A DNA stretch of 64,000 bases from CAKZSB01 sp964646405 (lineage in GTDB: Bacteria > Pseudomonadota > Gammaproteobacteria > Granulosicoccales > Granulosicoccaceae), in NCBI GenBank assembly GCA_964646405.1, contig CAZYDV010000001.1, forward strand, positions 1 to 64,000, given 5' to 3'. The notes under the pieces were generated by a model, which was not told where the DNA came from, made no database searches, and saw only the letters and a program-made list of their open reading frames with translations. Position numbers and translations under genes: made by a program. The first letter of the stretch is position 1. Every line of letters starts with the position of its first letter. Shown in pieces: positions 33,384 to 43,613 of the stretch.

Positions 33384-34808
33384 TTAGCTGGTAGTGGACT
33401 TGCGTCTGCCACCACCGGCAATGGTTACGCCGTATTTTTTCATCAATCGATAGAGCGTCACGCGGGATACACCCAGTTGCGCCGCGGTTTCGGTTACGTT
33501 GTTGTAGTTGCGCTCCAGCGCATTGCGAATAAACTCTCCCTCCGCCTTGGCTCGTACCTCATCCAAATTGGTTGGGATATTGTGATCCGCTTCCTGGCCA
33601 GCGCCTGCGCTCAGGCCAAGATCAACCGGTTGAATCAGGCTGCCTTCGCACATCACCATTGCCTGGCGCACGCGATTGAGCAGTTCCCGAACATTGCCTG
33701 ACCAGTGATGCTGGTGCATGGCAATTTTTGCCTGTTGCGAAAACCCTTTGATGCGACCCGGTGTCTCGTGCGAAAACTTGTTGAAAAAGTACTGGGCGAG
33801 TGTATCGACGTCACCGAGTCGATCACGTAGCGCGGGTATCTCGATATGCAGAATATTGAGGCGGTAGTAGAGGTCTTCGCGAAACTGACCTGTCTTGACG
33901 GCCTCGTCGATGCTGCTGTTACTGGAAGTGATGATCCGCACATCCACCGGCAACATCTGGGTTCCGTTTATTCGCTCTACCGCGCCGTTTTGCAGAAATC
34001 GCAGCAACAGCATCTGCTGCTCGGCGGGCAGATCGGTCACCGAATCGAGGAATAGTGACCCGGTGTGTGCCAGTTCGATTTTGCCTTTGGTCGTGACGCC
34101 GTCGCGTTCCGCGCCAAACAGCTCTTCGCTGATACTGCCCGCTGGTACCGTCGCACAGCTCACGGTGACAAAGGGATTGTCGCGACGCGGAGATTGATTA
34201 TGCAGTGCACGACCGACCAGCTCTTTGCCCGTGCCGGTCTCGCCGGTGATCATCACGGGCGCTTCGACGCGCGCTGATTTTTTTATCGTTGCATGCAGAT
34301 TGCGCATGCTTTCACTGTTGCCCACCATCTGTGTGTCAGCATCGGCTTTTGGGTCGGGCAGAGCGGAGGCCGGTCGCAGCAGCGACATGCCGAATGCGTG
34401 CCCAAGAGTACCGATGAGTTGGCGAGTATCGCAAGGCAGGGTGTAGTAGTCGTAGCAGTGATCAGATATCAAGCCGGCGGTGTAGTCGTCCTCTATGACG
34501 TCTGGGCCGACAACGGCCACCCAGTGCAGAGGATGGCGGTTCAACAGGTTTTCTATTTGTTCGATGCGCTCAATATCAGACGCCTTGAGCGTGAGGACTG
34601 CAACCTTGTATTCGCTGTTGTACAGGCACTTCTCGGCGGCTTCCATGGAGGTGGCCAGATCGACTCGCCAGTTAGATTTTTCGATTGCCGGAACCAGGTC
34701 TGTGTTGCTGCCACTCGGGTCAAAGAACAGGGTCCTGCGCTCATCATAGGAGCGGCTGCGAGGGTTTGGCCGTCGCTGACCTGTTTTTGACAATTGAGAT
34801 TCATGCAT
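33384..34808 (-). CDS. VpsR-like Fis-family transcriptional activator lacking sigma-54 determinants
   Basis: About 474 aa: a degenerate receiver-like N-terminal domain (residues about 25-135), an AAA+ domain of the enhancer-binding type and a C-terminal Fis helix-turn-helix (ETAAQLGVSRVTLYRLMKKYG). Walker A GETGTGKE is intact near residue 189. The sigma-54 contact loop GAFTGA is missing: after ELFG comes AERDGVTTKGKIE, about seven residues shorter than usual. Walker B reads LFLDSV instead of LFLDEI, losing the Glu for hydrolysis. The phospho-acceptor Asp of the receiver seems absent. Known VpsR of Vibrio, a c-di-GMP-responsive activator of biofilm genes, likewise works without sigma-54. ATG 34808 is preferred over GTG 34838. 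Confidence 0.85.
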   Translation of the reverse strand: MHESQLSKTGQRRPNPRSRSYDERRTLFFDPSGSNTDLVPAIEKSNWRVDLATSMEAAEKCLYNSEYKVAVLTLKASDIERIEQIENLLNRHPLHWVAVVGPDVIEDDYTAGLISDHCYDYYTLPCDTRQLIGTLGHAFGMSLLRPASALPDPKADADTQMVGNSESMRNLHATIKKSARVEAPVMITGETGTGKELVGRALHNQSPRRDNPFVTVSCATVPAGSISEELFGAERDGVTTKGKIELAHTGSLFLDSVTDLPAEQQMLLLRFLQNGAVERINGTQMLPVDVRIITSSNSSIDEAVKTGQFREDLYYRLNILHIEIPALRDRLGDVDTLAQYFFNKFSHETPGRIKGFSQQAKIAMHQHHWSGNVRELLNRVRQAMVMCEGSLIQPVDLGLSAGAGQEADHNIPTNLDEVRAKAEGEFIRNALERNYNNVTETAAQLGVSRVTLYRLMKKYGVTIAGGGRRKSTTS

Positions 34809-35187
34809 TGCAGAAGTCCGAACTTTACGTACAAGCACTCGCAGCCGACTCCGTCTGGCGTCGCGAATGCACAGTAACCTGGCTGCGCATACCGATAGGG
34901 TAATGCGCCATCAGAACGAAGAATACAAAACGGATTGAATGGTTTCTTCGCAGAGCGTCATAGAATTGACAGGTTTTACAGGAATGTTTCCATAGCCGTC
35001 CTAGTAGTGGCGAAATAGTAACAGTTTTACGTAATCTTTCAATGAATGAATCGCCTCGCCTGCCTTCAAGGTTTGTCGAAAAAGCGGGAAAACTAAATAA
35101 ATAACAAATAGTTACAGGTGTTAGTTTTTGTGAACAGTGAAGTGCTGGTTTAACGGCAATTACCAGACTGCAAATTGACCTGGCGTA
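34809..35187. other. Intergenic region upstream of the VpsR-like gene
   Basis: This 379-bp region lies between the start of the VpsR-like gene and the end of the acyl-CoA synthetase gene, both on the minus strand. It is AT-richer than the surroundings, especially 34960-35160, consistent with a regulated promoter. No clear inverted repeat, terminator or RNA gene was found. Confidence 0.5.
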
Positions 35188-36825
35188 TCAATTGAGCGTC
35201 TCAGCCTGTTTACGCAATGCAAACTTCTGGATTTTACCGGTCGAAGTTTTGGGCAATTCCGTGAACACGATCCGGGTTGGGCACTTGAAATGCGCCAGCC
35301 TGCTGCGGCACCAGTCGATCAATTGCTGTTCGGTCAACGTGCTGTCGTCGCGCAAACTGACAAAGGCACACGGCGTCTCGCCCCATTTTTCATCGTCCTT
35401 CGCGACCACTGCCGCCTCCAGCACATCCTCATGCGAATACAGGATGTCTTCGACCTCGATAGACGAGATGTTTTCTCCGCCGGAGATGATCACATCCTTA
35501 GAGCGATCCGTGATGCGCAGATAGCCGTCCGGGTCCATTACCGCCAGATCGCCTGAGTGAAACCAGCCGTCGGTAAATGATTCGCGCGTCTGCTGCGGGT
35601 TTTTCAGATAGCCTCGCATCACGATATTGCCGCTGAACATGACTTCACCCACGGTTTTACCATCGCGTGGGACGGGCTTCATGGTGTCCGGGTCGATGAC
35701 GTCCAGCTCATCCAGTACGTGATAGCGCACGCCCTGGCGCGATTTTAAGCGGGCGCGCTCCAATGGCTCTTCACGGTTCCATTGGCTTTTCCAGGCGCAC
35801 ATGACTGCCGGACCATAGGTTTCGGTCAGCCCGTAGACATGAGTGATTTCAAATCCCATCGACTCTACTTGTTGCAGGATGGCGGCGGGCGGTGGTGCGG
35901 CGGCGGTCATGAACCTGACGGCGCCGGACGTGTTGCACCGTTGCGCTTGGGGCGTGTTGATTAACATGCTTAACACGATCGGCGCGCCACAAAGGTGGGT
36001 GACCTGGTGCTCGGTGATCGCCTGATGAATCGATGGGCCGGTGATGCTGCGGCTACAGATGCTGGTGCCGGCGATGGCGGCCAGCGTCCAGGGGAAACAC
36101 CAGCCGTTGCAGTGAAACATGGGCAGTGTCCACAGATAGCGGGGGTGGTGCGCCATCTCCCATCCGGTGATGTTGCTCAGCGCATTCAGGTAGGCCCCGC
36201 GATGATGGTAGACCACCCCTTTGGGATTGCCGGTAGTGCCGGACGTATAGTTCAGGCTGATGGCGTCCCATTCGTCGGCGGGCGGCTGCCAGCCGGCATC
36301 GGCGTCTCCGGTGGTGAGGAACTCTTCATATTCTATGGTGCCGAGGCGCTCGCCGCCGGCCGCGGGATCATCGATATCGATGACGATCGGGCGCTTTTCC
36401 AGACCTTCCAGCGCTTTGGCTATCACCGGCGCAAAGGCGGTATCTGTCAGCAACACGCTGACTTCTGCATGGCGCAGTATAAACTCAATACCGCCGGCAT
36501 CCAGCCGTGTGTTGAGCGCGTTCAGTACCGCACCCGACATCGGCACCCCGAAGTGTGCCTCGTAACTGGGTGGTGTATTGGGCGCCATCACTGAAACGGT
36601 GTCGCCTTTTTTTACACCAGCCTTTTTCAGAGCCGAAGCCAGGCGTATGCAGCGCTCGCGCGTTTGTTGCCAGGAGCGAGTCTGATCGGCGTAGACGATC
36701 GCCGGGTGATCGGGGTAGACATCGGCGGCTCGATCGAGAAATCCCAAAGGGGTGAGCGCCCGATAGTTGGCCGGACCCTTATCGAGATTGCGCTCGTAGG
36801 CGTTGTTGGAATCTGGCTGGTCCAT
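35188..36825 (-). CDS. Acyl-CoA synthetase (AMP-forming), AlkK/DmdB-like
   Basis: An ANL-superfamily acyl-CoA ligase (545 aa). Motifs: P-loop LNYTSGTTGNPKGVVYHHRG near residue 183, THVYGLTETYGP near 334, GWFHSGDLAVMDPDGYLRI near 420, and the C-terminal lysine in PKTSTGKIQKFALR near the end. The wording is close to AlkK medium-chain ligases and DmdB-type 3-methylmercaptopropionyl-CoA ligases; substrate cannot be fixed. The ATG at 36825 has a strong GGGAGG five bases upstream, so a longer in-frame extension to 37017 is rejected. It is divergent from a CoA-transferase gene. Confidence 0.9.
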   Translation of the reverse strand: MDQPDSNNAYERNLDKGPANYRALTPLGFLDRAADVYPDHPAIVYADQTRSWQQTRERCIRLASALKKAGVKKGDTVSVMAPNTPPSYEAHFGVPMSGAVLNALNTRLDAGGIEFILRHAEVSVLLTDTAFAPVIAKALEGLEKRPIVIDIDDPAAGGERLGTIEYEEFLTTGDADAGWQPPADEWDAISLNYTSGTTGNPKGVVYHHRGAYLNALSNITGWEMAHHPRYLWTLPMFHCNGWCFPWTLAAIAGTSICSRSITGPSIHQAITEHQVTHLCGAPIVLSMLINTPQAQRCNTSGAVRFMTAAAPPPAAILQQVESMGFEITHVYGLTETYGPAVMCAWKSQWNREEPLERARLKSRQGVRYHVLDELDVIDPDTMKPVPRDGKTVGEVMFSGNIVMRGYLKNPQQTRESFTDGWFHSGDLAVMDPDGYLRITDRSKDVIISGGENISSIEVEDILYSHEDVLEAAVVAKDDEKWGETPCAFVSLRDDSTLTEQQLIDWCRSRLAHFKCPTRIVFTELPKTSTGKIQKFALRKQAETLN

Positions 36826-37015
36826 AGTGGCCTCCCCAAAGGTTGTCGGGCGGTGGCTCGCCGCGTATCGGTGTCTGGAATTCTCGCCATAATAGCGCTT
36901 ATGTCGTGTGCCGGTATCGTATGCAGGACGCGTAAAGGCGGCTCGATTTACCGATGTCGTGTCGGTCGATGTCGCTTGCTGGTAAACTCGTCGACGCCTA
37001 CATAACGAGATCGAC

Positions 37016-38224
37016 ATGACTGACCAAGCTACCGATAACCGACCGCTCGCCGGTGTGCGTGTACTGGAACTCGGACAATTGATAGCCGGTCCTCACGCAG
37101 GTTCGATACTCGCCTACTTTGGTGCTGAGGTCGTCAAAGTGGAAACACCGGGAAAAGGTGACCCGATTCGCCACTGGCGCGCGCTGGACAAAAACGGTAC
37201 GTCCTGGTGGTGGCGCAGCGTGGGTCGAAACAAAAAATCGATAACGATTAACCTTAAGTCTGACCAGGGGCGCGCGATTGTCCGCGACCTGATGTTGCAG
37301 TCCGATGTGGTGCTGGAGAATTTTCGGCCTGGCACGCTGGAGAAGTGGGGCCTGGGACCCGACGAGATCTGCGTTGAAAAACCGGATCTGATCTTTTCCC
37401 GTGTCAGTGGTTATGGCCAGACCGGACCGCGCGCTCAGAGACCAGGTTATGCCTCCGCCTGCGAGGCCTATGGCGGGTTTCGCTATGTCAATGGTTTCGC
37501 CGATCGGCCACCGGTTCGCCCCAACCTGAGCCTGGGCGACACGCTGGCTGGCATGCATTCAGTCATTGGTGTTTTGTTAGCGTTGCTCAGCCGCGGAAAG
37601 ACCGGCAACGGCCAGGTCGTCGATGTGTCGATTTTTGAATCAGTGTTCAACGTGATGGAGGCGGTGGTGCCCGAGTATTCGGGAGGGGGTCTGGTTCGAG
37701 AGCCGTCAGGATCGACCATTACCGGCATAGTGCCCACCAATACCTATCAATGCAGTGATGGCAAGTACGTTGTTATCGGTGGCAATGGCGATTCGATCTT
37801 TCGGCGTCTGATGAAAACCGCCGGCCGCACTGATCTTGCCGATGATCCGCGACTCGCCGACAACATCGGTCGGGTAGAGCACGAACAGGAAATAGATCAG
37901 GCCATTGGCGAATGGACCGCGTCGGTCACCAGTCAGCAAGTGCTCGATGCGCTGGAAGTGGCCGAGGTGCCATCAGGTCCGATCTATAGCGTGGCGGATA
38001 TGTTCGAGGACGAACACTACAAAGCCCGCGGGTTATTTGAACCCGTGCCGGGAGATTCTGAAAACGTGGTCGTGCCCGCAATCCACCCCAGACTAACTGG
38101 TACACCCGGTCGCACGGATACGGGTGGGCCGGCGTTGGGAGAGCACACTGAAGAAATTCTCGCGCAAGTGCTGCATCTGGACGCCGATGCCATTGCCAAT
38201 TTGCGCGAGGACGGTGTGATTTAA
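37016..38224 (+). CDS. CaiB/BaiF family (class III) CoA-transferase
   Basis: A 402-aa transferase moving CoA between carboxylic acids. It opens with LAGVRVLELGQLIAGPHAGS near residue 10, then FGAEVVKVETPGKGDPIR and the RNKKSITINLKSDQGR segment near 70. The catalytic Asp is expected in the SLGDTLAGMHSVIG segment near 171. The substrate pair is unknown; members act on carnitine, succinate/itaconate, benzylsuccinate and others. It is divergent from the acyl-CoA synthetase across 190 bp, suggesting shared acyl-CoA metabolism. Confidence 0.9.
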   Translation: MTDQATDNRPLAGVRVLELGQLIAGPHAGSILAYFGAEVVKVETPGKGDPIRHWRALDKNGTSWWWRSVGRNKKSITINLKSDQGRAIVRDLMLQSDVVLENFRPGTLEKWGLGPDEICVEKPDLIFSRVSGYGQTGPRAQRPGYASACEAYGGFRYVNGFADRPPVRPNLSLGDTLAGMHSVIGVLLALLSRGKTGNGQVVDVSIFESVFNVMEAVVPEYSGGGLVREPSGSTITGIVPTNTYQCSDGKYVVIGGNGDSIFRRLMKTAGRTDLADDPRLADNIGRVEHEQEIDQAIGEWTASVTSQQVLDALEVAEVPSGPIYSVADMFEDEHYKARGLFEPVPGDSENVVVPAIHPRLTGTPGRTDTGGPALGEHTEEILAQVLHLDADAIANLREDGVI

Positions 38225-38266
38225 GATCAGCAAAACCGCTTTCGCTTCCCTGGTGAGGTGCGCGGG

Positions 38267-41200
38267 CTAGAACTCGAACGAATAGTAAAGATCGACCGCG
38301 CGCTCGATACCTCGTGTCGATTCGACATACAGCCGTTCTGCCAGGTCGTAGCGCAAATACAGCGTGTTGATGGGGGTGAATATTCCAATGCCGTAGCGCA
38401 GCAGCAGGCGGTTCGTTAGCTGTCCGCTGACCATCAATTGCGTATCGTCACCGCTACCGGTTGCGGTGACGTAGAAGTCTTCGACACCAAAAATCTCTGC
38501 GATCCTGTCGGATACGACCTGGCCGTTGCGCAGGCCAACGTACAGCGCAGCATTGGCCAGCAGTTGAGCCTGTCGGTCCGAACGATCATCCAGAGACCGG
38601 CCCAGCACCAGATAGGAGAGGATCTCTTCATCGGGCAAAGCCGGTTCGGAAAACAGGGTGGCAGTCGGTGCCTGAATGGATCCCTGTAATCGAAGGCCGG
38701 CGGTCAGTGTGTCCTGTTGGCGAACCGCCTCGGCCGACAGCGCCGCCTGTCCTGGTGGTCCAATAAAGTGGATCTTACCGTTGCGGATTGTCAGATCCTG
38801 ACCATAGGATCGATAGGTGCCTTTGTCGATAGAGATCTCACCGGCGACTTGCGGTGGTTTGTCGCTGAAAAGGTGCGCGCGCAATGATCCTGACAGTTTG
38901 GTATTCAGACCCCAGCCGCGAAACGTCACGTCCTCACCGAGGACCACATCAAGCCCTGCGCTGACGCGGAGCACCGCGGGTGCAGGCGCGCTGCTGGCGC
39001 TGATCTCCTGCAGCACGATGACATCGCTTGAGTGATGTAGCCTGCCGTCGTTTTCATCTCCGATTTTAATTGTGCCGCTGTTGAGTGTGACGCTGCCGTT
39101 TGTCTCTACCTGTGGACCCGTCAGTTGAATTCTTATCGTAGCATCGAGGTCTGCATCGTCTATGAACTCATTCGACAGGGCGATGCCACGGGCCGCCAGT
39201 GTGGTGTCGAGTTCAAGCCCGTCTGGGCCGCTGATGGCGTGCCCATTGAAATCTACTGGTGCGTTCGCAGCGACTGCAGCGCCGCGGAATGTGGCCTGTT
39301 TGCCAGAGACGTCTATGCGCGCCGTCAGTTCGGTTACGGGCGCCTGTAGTTGCTCCGATTGGAAAGCAGTGGAGTGCAGGCCTAGTTCGCCCTGTATCGT
39401 CGGCTCAGACAGACTTCCACCCAACTGAATTTCGCCGCTTGCGGTGCCACGCAGGTTTTTGATACCAGTAGTCAGTTGCTGTAGCCAGCGAATGTCGGCG
39501 TTGCTCAATTGTATGGCACCAGTTAGTGGGTAGCCGGTGCCAACTGTGTCGATGTTTGCGACAGAAGTGATGGTTCCCAGTTGTCGCGAATTGAAACTGA
39601 GCTGCGACTTCATGATTCCCTTGCTCGTATCTACCACGAGCTCGGCATTGGTAAAATCAAATGATAATGGCGTCTCTGACGGGCCACGATCAATGATCAG
39701 CTCGGCTTCTGTTATACGTGAGTTGAGCGTCACGACCGGTTGTGCCGGATCATCCCAAAAAACTCGGCCACGCGATTCAACGTGACCTGCCAGAATCAGG
39801 TTGTTCGGTACAAAGGCACTTAATGGGGACAGATTGAGATTCTCACTGTGAAAGCTGATATGACCCTGGCTGCCAATCTGTGCGTTCTCGTCGATGCAAA
39901 GTGACGTCTCATTGAGCTGCCAGCAATGCGGTGCCAGAGTCAGCTGGGAAGTCTTGCGGGTGTAGGCCAACTCGACCGGCGCTGCCAGTCCGACTATATA
40001 ATCATCCGGAGTGGCGGTCGCGCTTTTTAGTTTGCCGTGCCAGCTTTGCAGGTCGGAGAGTCGTCCCGACAGGGCCATCGCCATTGAGCCTAGCGACTTC
40101 GAATGCGCCGTTGCATCTATCTGGTGATCGTCCACGGTTCCGCTGGCGCTGATCTGCACGGCGCTGATCATTCGGCCGGCGTGGCCGATTTGCTGTGAGG
40201 TGAGTTCCAGTCGCGATGGTTTTTCCAAAAGCTTGCCGATGCTGAAATTTATTGTCGTGCCGTCGAGTTGATAGGCGTCGAACGACAAGCGATCACTGTG
40301 CAATCTGCCATCGAGATCCAGCGAGTGCAGCGGGCCTGACAGATCCACTCGACCTGATATTTTGCCACTGGCGGCAGGTAAGAGGGCTGCAGTGTCAACT
40401 GACAAAATCGCCGTGGCGGATGAATGATTGCCCAGGGTGCCGTTGAGTCGAACTTCGCTGTCGTCGCTGCGAGCGACCAACTCATCAAAATGCCAGTTGT
40501 TGTCGGCATCCAGTTGCCAGTTACCGCTGATCGAGTGCGGCCTGCCGTTGTATCGGAGATTACCCTGGACTTTGCTTAAGCCCAATTCCAGACGCTCATC
40601 CTGTGCTCGGCCTGAGTAAAAGGCGCGCGCGTTAATAGAGGTAATCGGGCCCGGCCAGAATTCGGCAGGTGATATATCGTGCATGTCCACTTGCAAATTC
40701 CAGTCGACGGCGTCCTTCCATTCGACGATACCATTCATATTGATCTCCCCGCCTAAAGCCTCTACCTGGCCGGACTGAACCTCAATCCCTGATCGATCGA
40801 TCCTGCCGCTAATTTTCACGAGCGAGTCGGGCAGAGCAGGGTGTGCCAGCTGCGCGCTTGTGGCAATGTCCAGTCTTTCATAGTCGCCGCTGAACGTCGC
40901 TGTGCCAGTGGGGCTTTTTATCTCCGGCTCGCCTGCCAGCGGCCACTGCGCTTGTTGCCAGCGCAGATGGAAATCCTGCAAGGGTTTATCGCGCTCGAAA
41001 GGTAACAGGTTTCCGAAGGTCTGAAACTCGAATGGTAGCGTCGCTGAGGCATTCAGTACTATTGCTGCAACTTCGCCGGATAGTGTGGCGTTAGCTGTTA
41101 GTCGAGGCTCGTCCTGTGTTCCGAAAGTCTGCAGTAGCAGGCTGAACGCCAGGGGATACTCATTTTTTAGTTCGACGGCACCATCGCCGGTAAACTCAAC

Positions 41201-41728
41201 GTCCTTCCAGTTAAATGTCAGCGAATTGAATTTGATCTCGTGCCGCAGCCAGTGTGCATTTAAGCTGATATTATGAAAAGAGACGGGGTCGCTGCCGGTT
41301 TTATGTATTTCCAGATCATTTATCTTCAGTGATCGCGCTTCGATCGGCAAGGGTGGCTTGATGTCGGGCAATGAGACTGCGCTGCCATTCGGATTGTCAG
41401 ATGGCGGAATAGTGATCGTGATTCTTTCAATGGTAGTCTCGCGCAGGCAAATGACTTTCTGGCTCCAGCAGGTCATATTCCAACCGGCGTTCACGTCGCT
41501 GGCTGCGACGGTGGTGCCGTTTGGGGCTTCCCAAAAAATTTGATCGAGCACGATGCCGTCGCTGAGCGTGCCATTGCGATAAGTCAGCTCCAGTCCTGGT
41601 GTCGACTCAGCAAATTTTTTAACCAGCTCAAGGCTGCCCGTTGGGGTGAAGATAGCACCCACTACGACAAAAAAACCGACCACCAGCAGCGCGGCACCGG
41701 TCTGGGTTAGCAATCGGGTGAAGCGCAT
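38267..41728 (-). CDS. tamB: Translocation and assembly module subunit TamB
   Basis: A very long (about 1153 aa) inner-membrane-anchored periplasm-spanning protein. An N-terminal membrane helix (residues 8-26) is followed by repeated beta-rich segments and the C-terminal DUF490/TamB domain with VVLGEDVTFRGWGLNTKLSG near 935 and LSYLVLGRSLDD near 1044, ending in a final Phe (YYSFEF). TamB works with TamA in outer-membrane protein assembly and lipid transport. The start at ATG 41728 is 2 bp after the tamA stop; a TTG at 41734 would overlap it. Confidence 0.93.
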   Translation of the reverse strand: MRFTRLLTQTGAALLVVGFFVVVGAIFTPTGSLELVKKFAESTPGLELTYRNGTLSDGIVLDQIFWEAPNGTTVAASDVNAGWNMTCWSQKVICLRETTIERITITIPPSDNPNGSAVSLPDIKPPLPIEARSLKINDLEIHKTGSDPVSFHNISLNAHWLRHEIKFNSLTFNWKDVEFTGDGAVELKNEYPLAFSLLLQTFGTQDEPRLTANATLSGEVAAIVLNASATLPFEFQTFGNLLPFERDKPLQDFHLRWQQAQWPLAGEPEIKSPTGTATFSGDYERLDIATSAQLAHPALPDSLVKISGRIDRSGIEVQSGQVEALGGEINMNGIVEWKDAVDWNLQVDMHDISPAEFWPGPITSINARAFYSGRAQDERLELGLSKVQGNLRYNGRPHSISGNWQLDADNNWHFDELVARSDDSEVRLNGTLGNHSSATAILSVDTAALLPAASGKISGRVDLSGPLHSLDLDGRLHSDRLSFDAYQLDGTTINFSIGKLLEKPSRLELTSQQIGHAGRMISAVQISASGTVDDHQIDATAHSKSLGSMAMALSGRLSDLQSWHGKLKSATATPDDYIVGLAAPVELAYTRKTSQLTLAPHCWQLNETSLCIDENAQIGSQGHISFHSENLNLSPLSAFVPNNLILAGHVESRGRVFWDDPAQPVVTLNSRITEAELIIDRGPSETPLSFDFTNAELVVDTSKGIMKSQLSFNSRQLGTITSVANIDTVGTGYPLTGAIQLSNADIRWLQQLTTGIKNLRGTASGEIQLGGSLSEPTIQGELGLHSTAFQSEQLQAPVTELTARIDVSGKQATFRGAAVAANAPVDFNGHAISGPDGLELDTTLAARGIALSNEFIDDADLDATIRIQLTGPQVETNGSVTLNSGTIKIGDENDGRLHHSSDVIVLQEISASSAPAPAVLRVSAGLDVVLGEDVTFRGWGLNTKLSGSLRAHLFSDKPPQVAGEISIDKGTYRSYGQDLTIRNGKIHFIGPPGQAALSAEAVRQQDTLTAGLRLQGSIQAPTATLFSEPALPDEEILSYLVLGRSLDDRSDRQAQLLANAALYVGLRNGQVVSDRIAEIFGVEDFYVTATGSGDDTQLMVSGQLTNRLLLRYGIGIFTPINTLYLRYDLAERLYVESTRGIERAVDLYYSFEF

Positions 41729-41730
41729 AA

Positions 41731-43557
41731 TCAAAACTGTGGCCCGATCGCCAAATGAACCCGTACCGTATCAGTCTCGAGCCCGGATGCGAGATCAATC
41801 CTCACCGGGCCGATCGGTGAGCGCCACCGAATACCGCTGCCGATGGCGGTGCGAAACGGGTCCGAGGAGTCGTTGTATGCACGACCGGTGTCGATGAATG
41901 CGGCAAGTGACCAGTTGCGTGAAAATTGGTAGCTGTATTCCAGCGAAGCGGTCGTCAGATAGCGGCCACCCGCGAGCGATCCGTTAGCATCTGCCGGTGA
42001 TATCGATTGAAAGGCAAACCCTCTAATGCTGCTGTGCCCCCCGGCAAAAAACCGATGACTGACTGGCACGCGATTAAAGTCGTTGGTCTCGATAGCCCCC
42101 ACTTCCAAGCGGGTGATCAGACCATGTCGTCGTTTGAACTGATACATGACCTTGGCACTCGCACTGAAGTGTTGCAGATTGATGTCGGAGTGAAAATCTG
42201 TGCCTCCTGTCAGCAGTCGTGCGGTAATGTGTGATCCTGATTTGGGATGCAATCCGCCTTCGGTGGTGGTGCGGTAGATAGAAATGCCTGGTAGCAACAG
42301 CGTGGTCTGCTGCGCCAGACTGCCGGTGGTGAAGTCTTCACTTTCCCAGCGCAGAATCAAATCTCTGTGCCAACCTCGGCCCACTCGTCGACGATCGCCA
42401 ATTTCCGCGCTGCGCGATTGCGCGTAAGTATCGTCGGTGCGATTGTTCTGCATGCCGACCCGCGCGGAAAAGTGATTGGTGACAGGATTGCGTTCGTAAG
42501 GCACGGAGTAGTACGTCGAGATCTGTTGTTTGGGTTTGGACACACTGGCATTTAACTCAAGTCGATGTCCGTAGCGATTGTGGTGTGGACGCAGCCAGTT
42601 TCCCCGCAGGCGTGCGCCGGTGTCAGATGCAAAACCGGCCCCGATACTGAGCTGGTTCTCTGGCTTTGCCACCACGTCCACAGTGACGGGTACCACGCCA
42701 TCGTTCGCCTGAGCGAGTTCTGGGGTTACTTTAACGCTGCTGAAGTAGCCGCTCTTTTGCAGTTGATAGGAAAGCGCGTGTAGTTGAGCGGCGTCATAAA
42801 ATGCGCCCTTGCCAAAAGGCAACCAACGCTCCATGGTTCTCTGATCAAACAGGGATGTGTCAAAACCAATTTTGCCCAGTCGATATCTGGGACCCGTTTG
42901 CATACTGATGTACATACTGGCCGTACGCGTATCTCGGTTTACTAATACCTGGTTTTTGGTAAATCGCGACTCCAGGTAACCGTGATTGCGAGCGGTGTTG
43001 AAAAGCAGATTTTTGCTCTCCTCGTATTGCTGGTGGTTGAGAATGTCACCATGCTGGAGCGGTAATTCCCGTTTGGTTCTGTTCAGCAGATGAAGGGCCT
43101 CGTCAGGGCCTGTGAGTTCAAATTCGAATTCGGATACCACGGTGGGTACTCCTGGTTCGACGCGCAACTGCATGATGGTAGAGAATTCCCTGCCAATAAA
43201 CTTCAGACGCGCACTCGCATGGTAGTATCCAAGCACTTCGAGCGCTTTGATCGTCTCTGCTTCGATTTGACTTGCAACATCGGGACGGTTGTCGAAATCG
43301 ATTGTGTTCGCTGTATACGTGATAGAGGCACGAACCTGAGCTTCCTGTTCGGGTGTCAGGCCGGTGACGATCAACTCGCCCTTTTCAGTACCGACAACCG
43401 ATTGGACGAAAAGAACAGACAGCAGCATGCCAACGCAGAAAATGCGAACGATGGCACGTTCGACTGGGCTTTCCACGTGCACGCCGAATCGATGAAGGGG
43501 CCAACCCTCACAGCGAGACACTATTGTTCGCAATTGGCTGCCTGGAGTCTCATGCAT
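41731..43557 (-). CDS. tamA: Translocation and assembly module subunit TamA (Omp85 family)
   Basis: An outer-membrane protein (up to 608 aa) with three POTRA-like domains after a signal segment and a C-terminal Omp85 barrel. The barrel motifs FFAGGHSSIRGF near residue 513 and GRYLTTASLEYSY near 538, and a terminal Phe, are clear. The frame from ATG 43557 places 36 mostly polar residues before the hydrophobic signal segment (RIFCVGMLLSVLFVQSVVG), so the true start is probably further in, perhaps a GTG near residues 26-37. It forms an operon with tamB. Confidence 0.92.
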   Translation of the reverse strand: MHETPGSQLRTIVSRCEGWPLHRFGVHVESPVERAIVRIFCVGMLLSVLFVQSVVGTEKGELIVTGLTPEQEAQVRASITYTANTIDFDNRPDVASQIEAETIKALEVLGYYHASARLKFIGREFSTIMQLRVEPGVPTVVSEFEFELTGPDEALHLLNRTKRELPLQHGDILNHQQYEESKNLLFNTARNHGYLESRFTKNQVLVNRDTRTASMYISMQTGPRYRLGKIGFDTSLFDQRTMERWLPFGKGAFYDAAQLHALSYQLQKSGYFSSVKVTPELAQANDGVVPVTVDVVAKPENQLSIGAGFASDTGARLRGNWLRPHHNRYGHRLELNASVSKPKQQISTYYSVPYERNPVTNHFSARVGMQNNRTDDTYAQSRSAEIGDRRRVGRGWHRDLILRWESEDFTTGSLAQQTTLLLPGISIYRTTTEGGLHPKSGSHITARLLTGGTDFHSDINLQHFSASAKVMYQFKRRHGLITRLEVGAIETNDFNRVPVSHRFFAGGHSSIRGFAFQSISPADANGSLAGGRYLTTASLEYSYQFSRNWSLAAFIDTGRAYNDSSDPFRTAIGSGIRWRSPIGPVRIDLASGLETDTVRVHLAIGPQF

Positions 43558-43613
43558 CTTGCAACTATCCGTGAAAGTTGCTGTCTTTGTCTGAACTCAA
43601 GCCCCGGAGGTGA

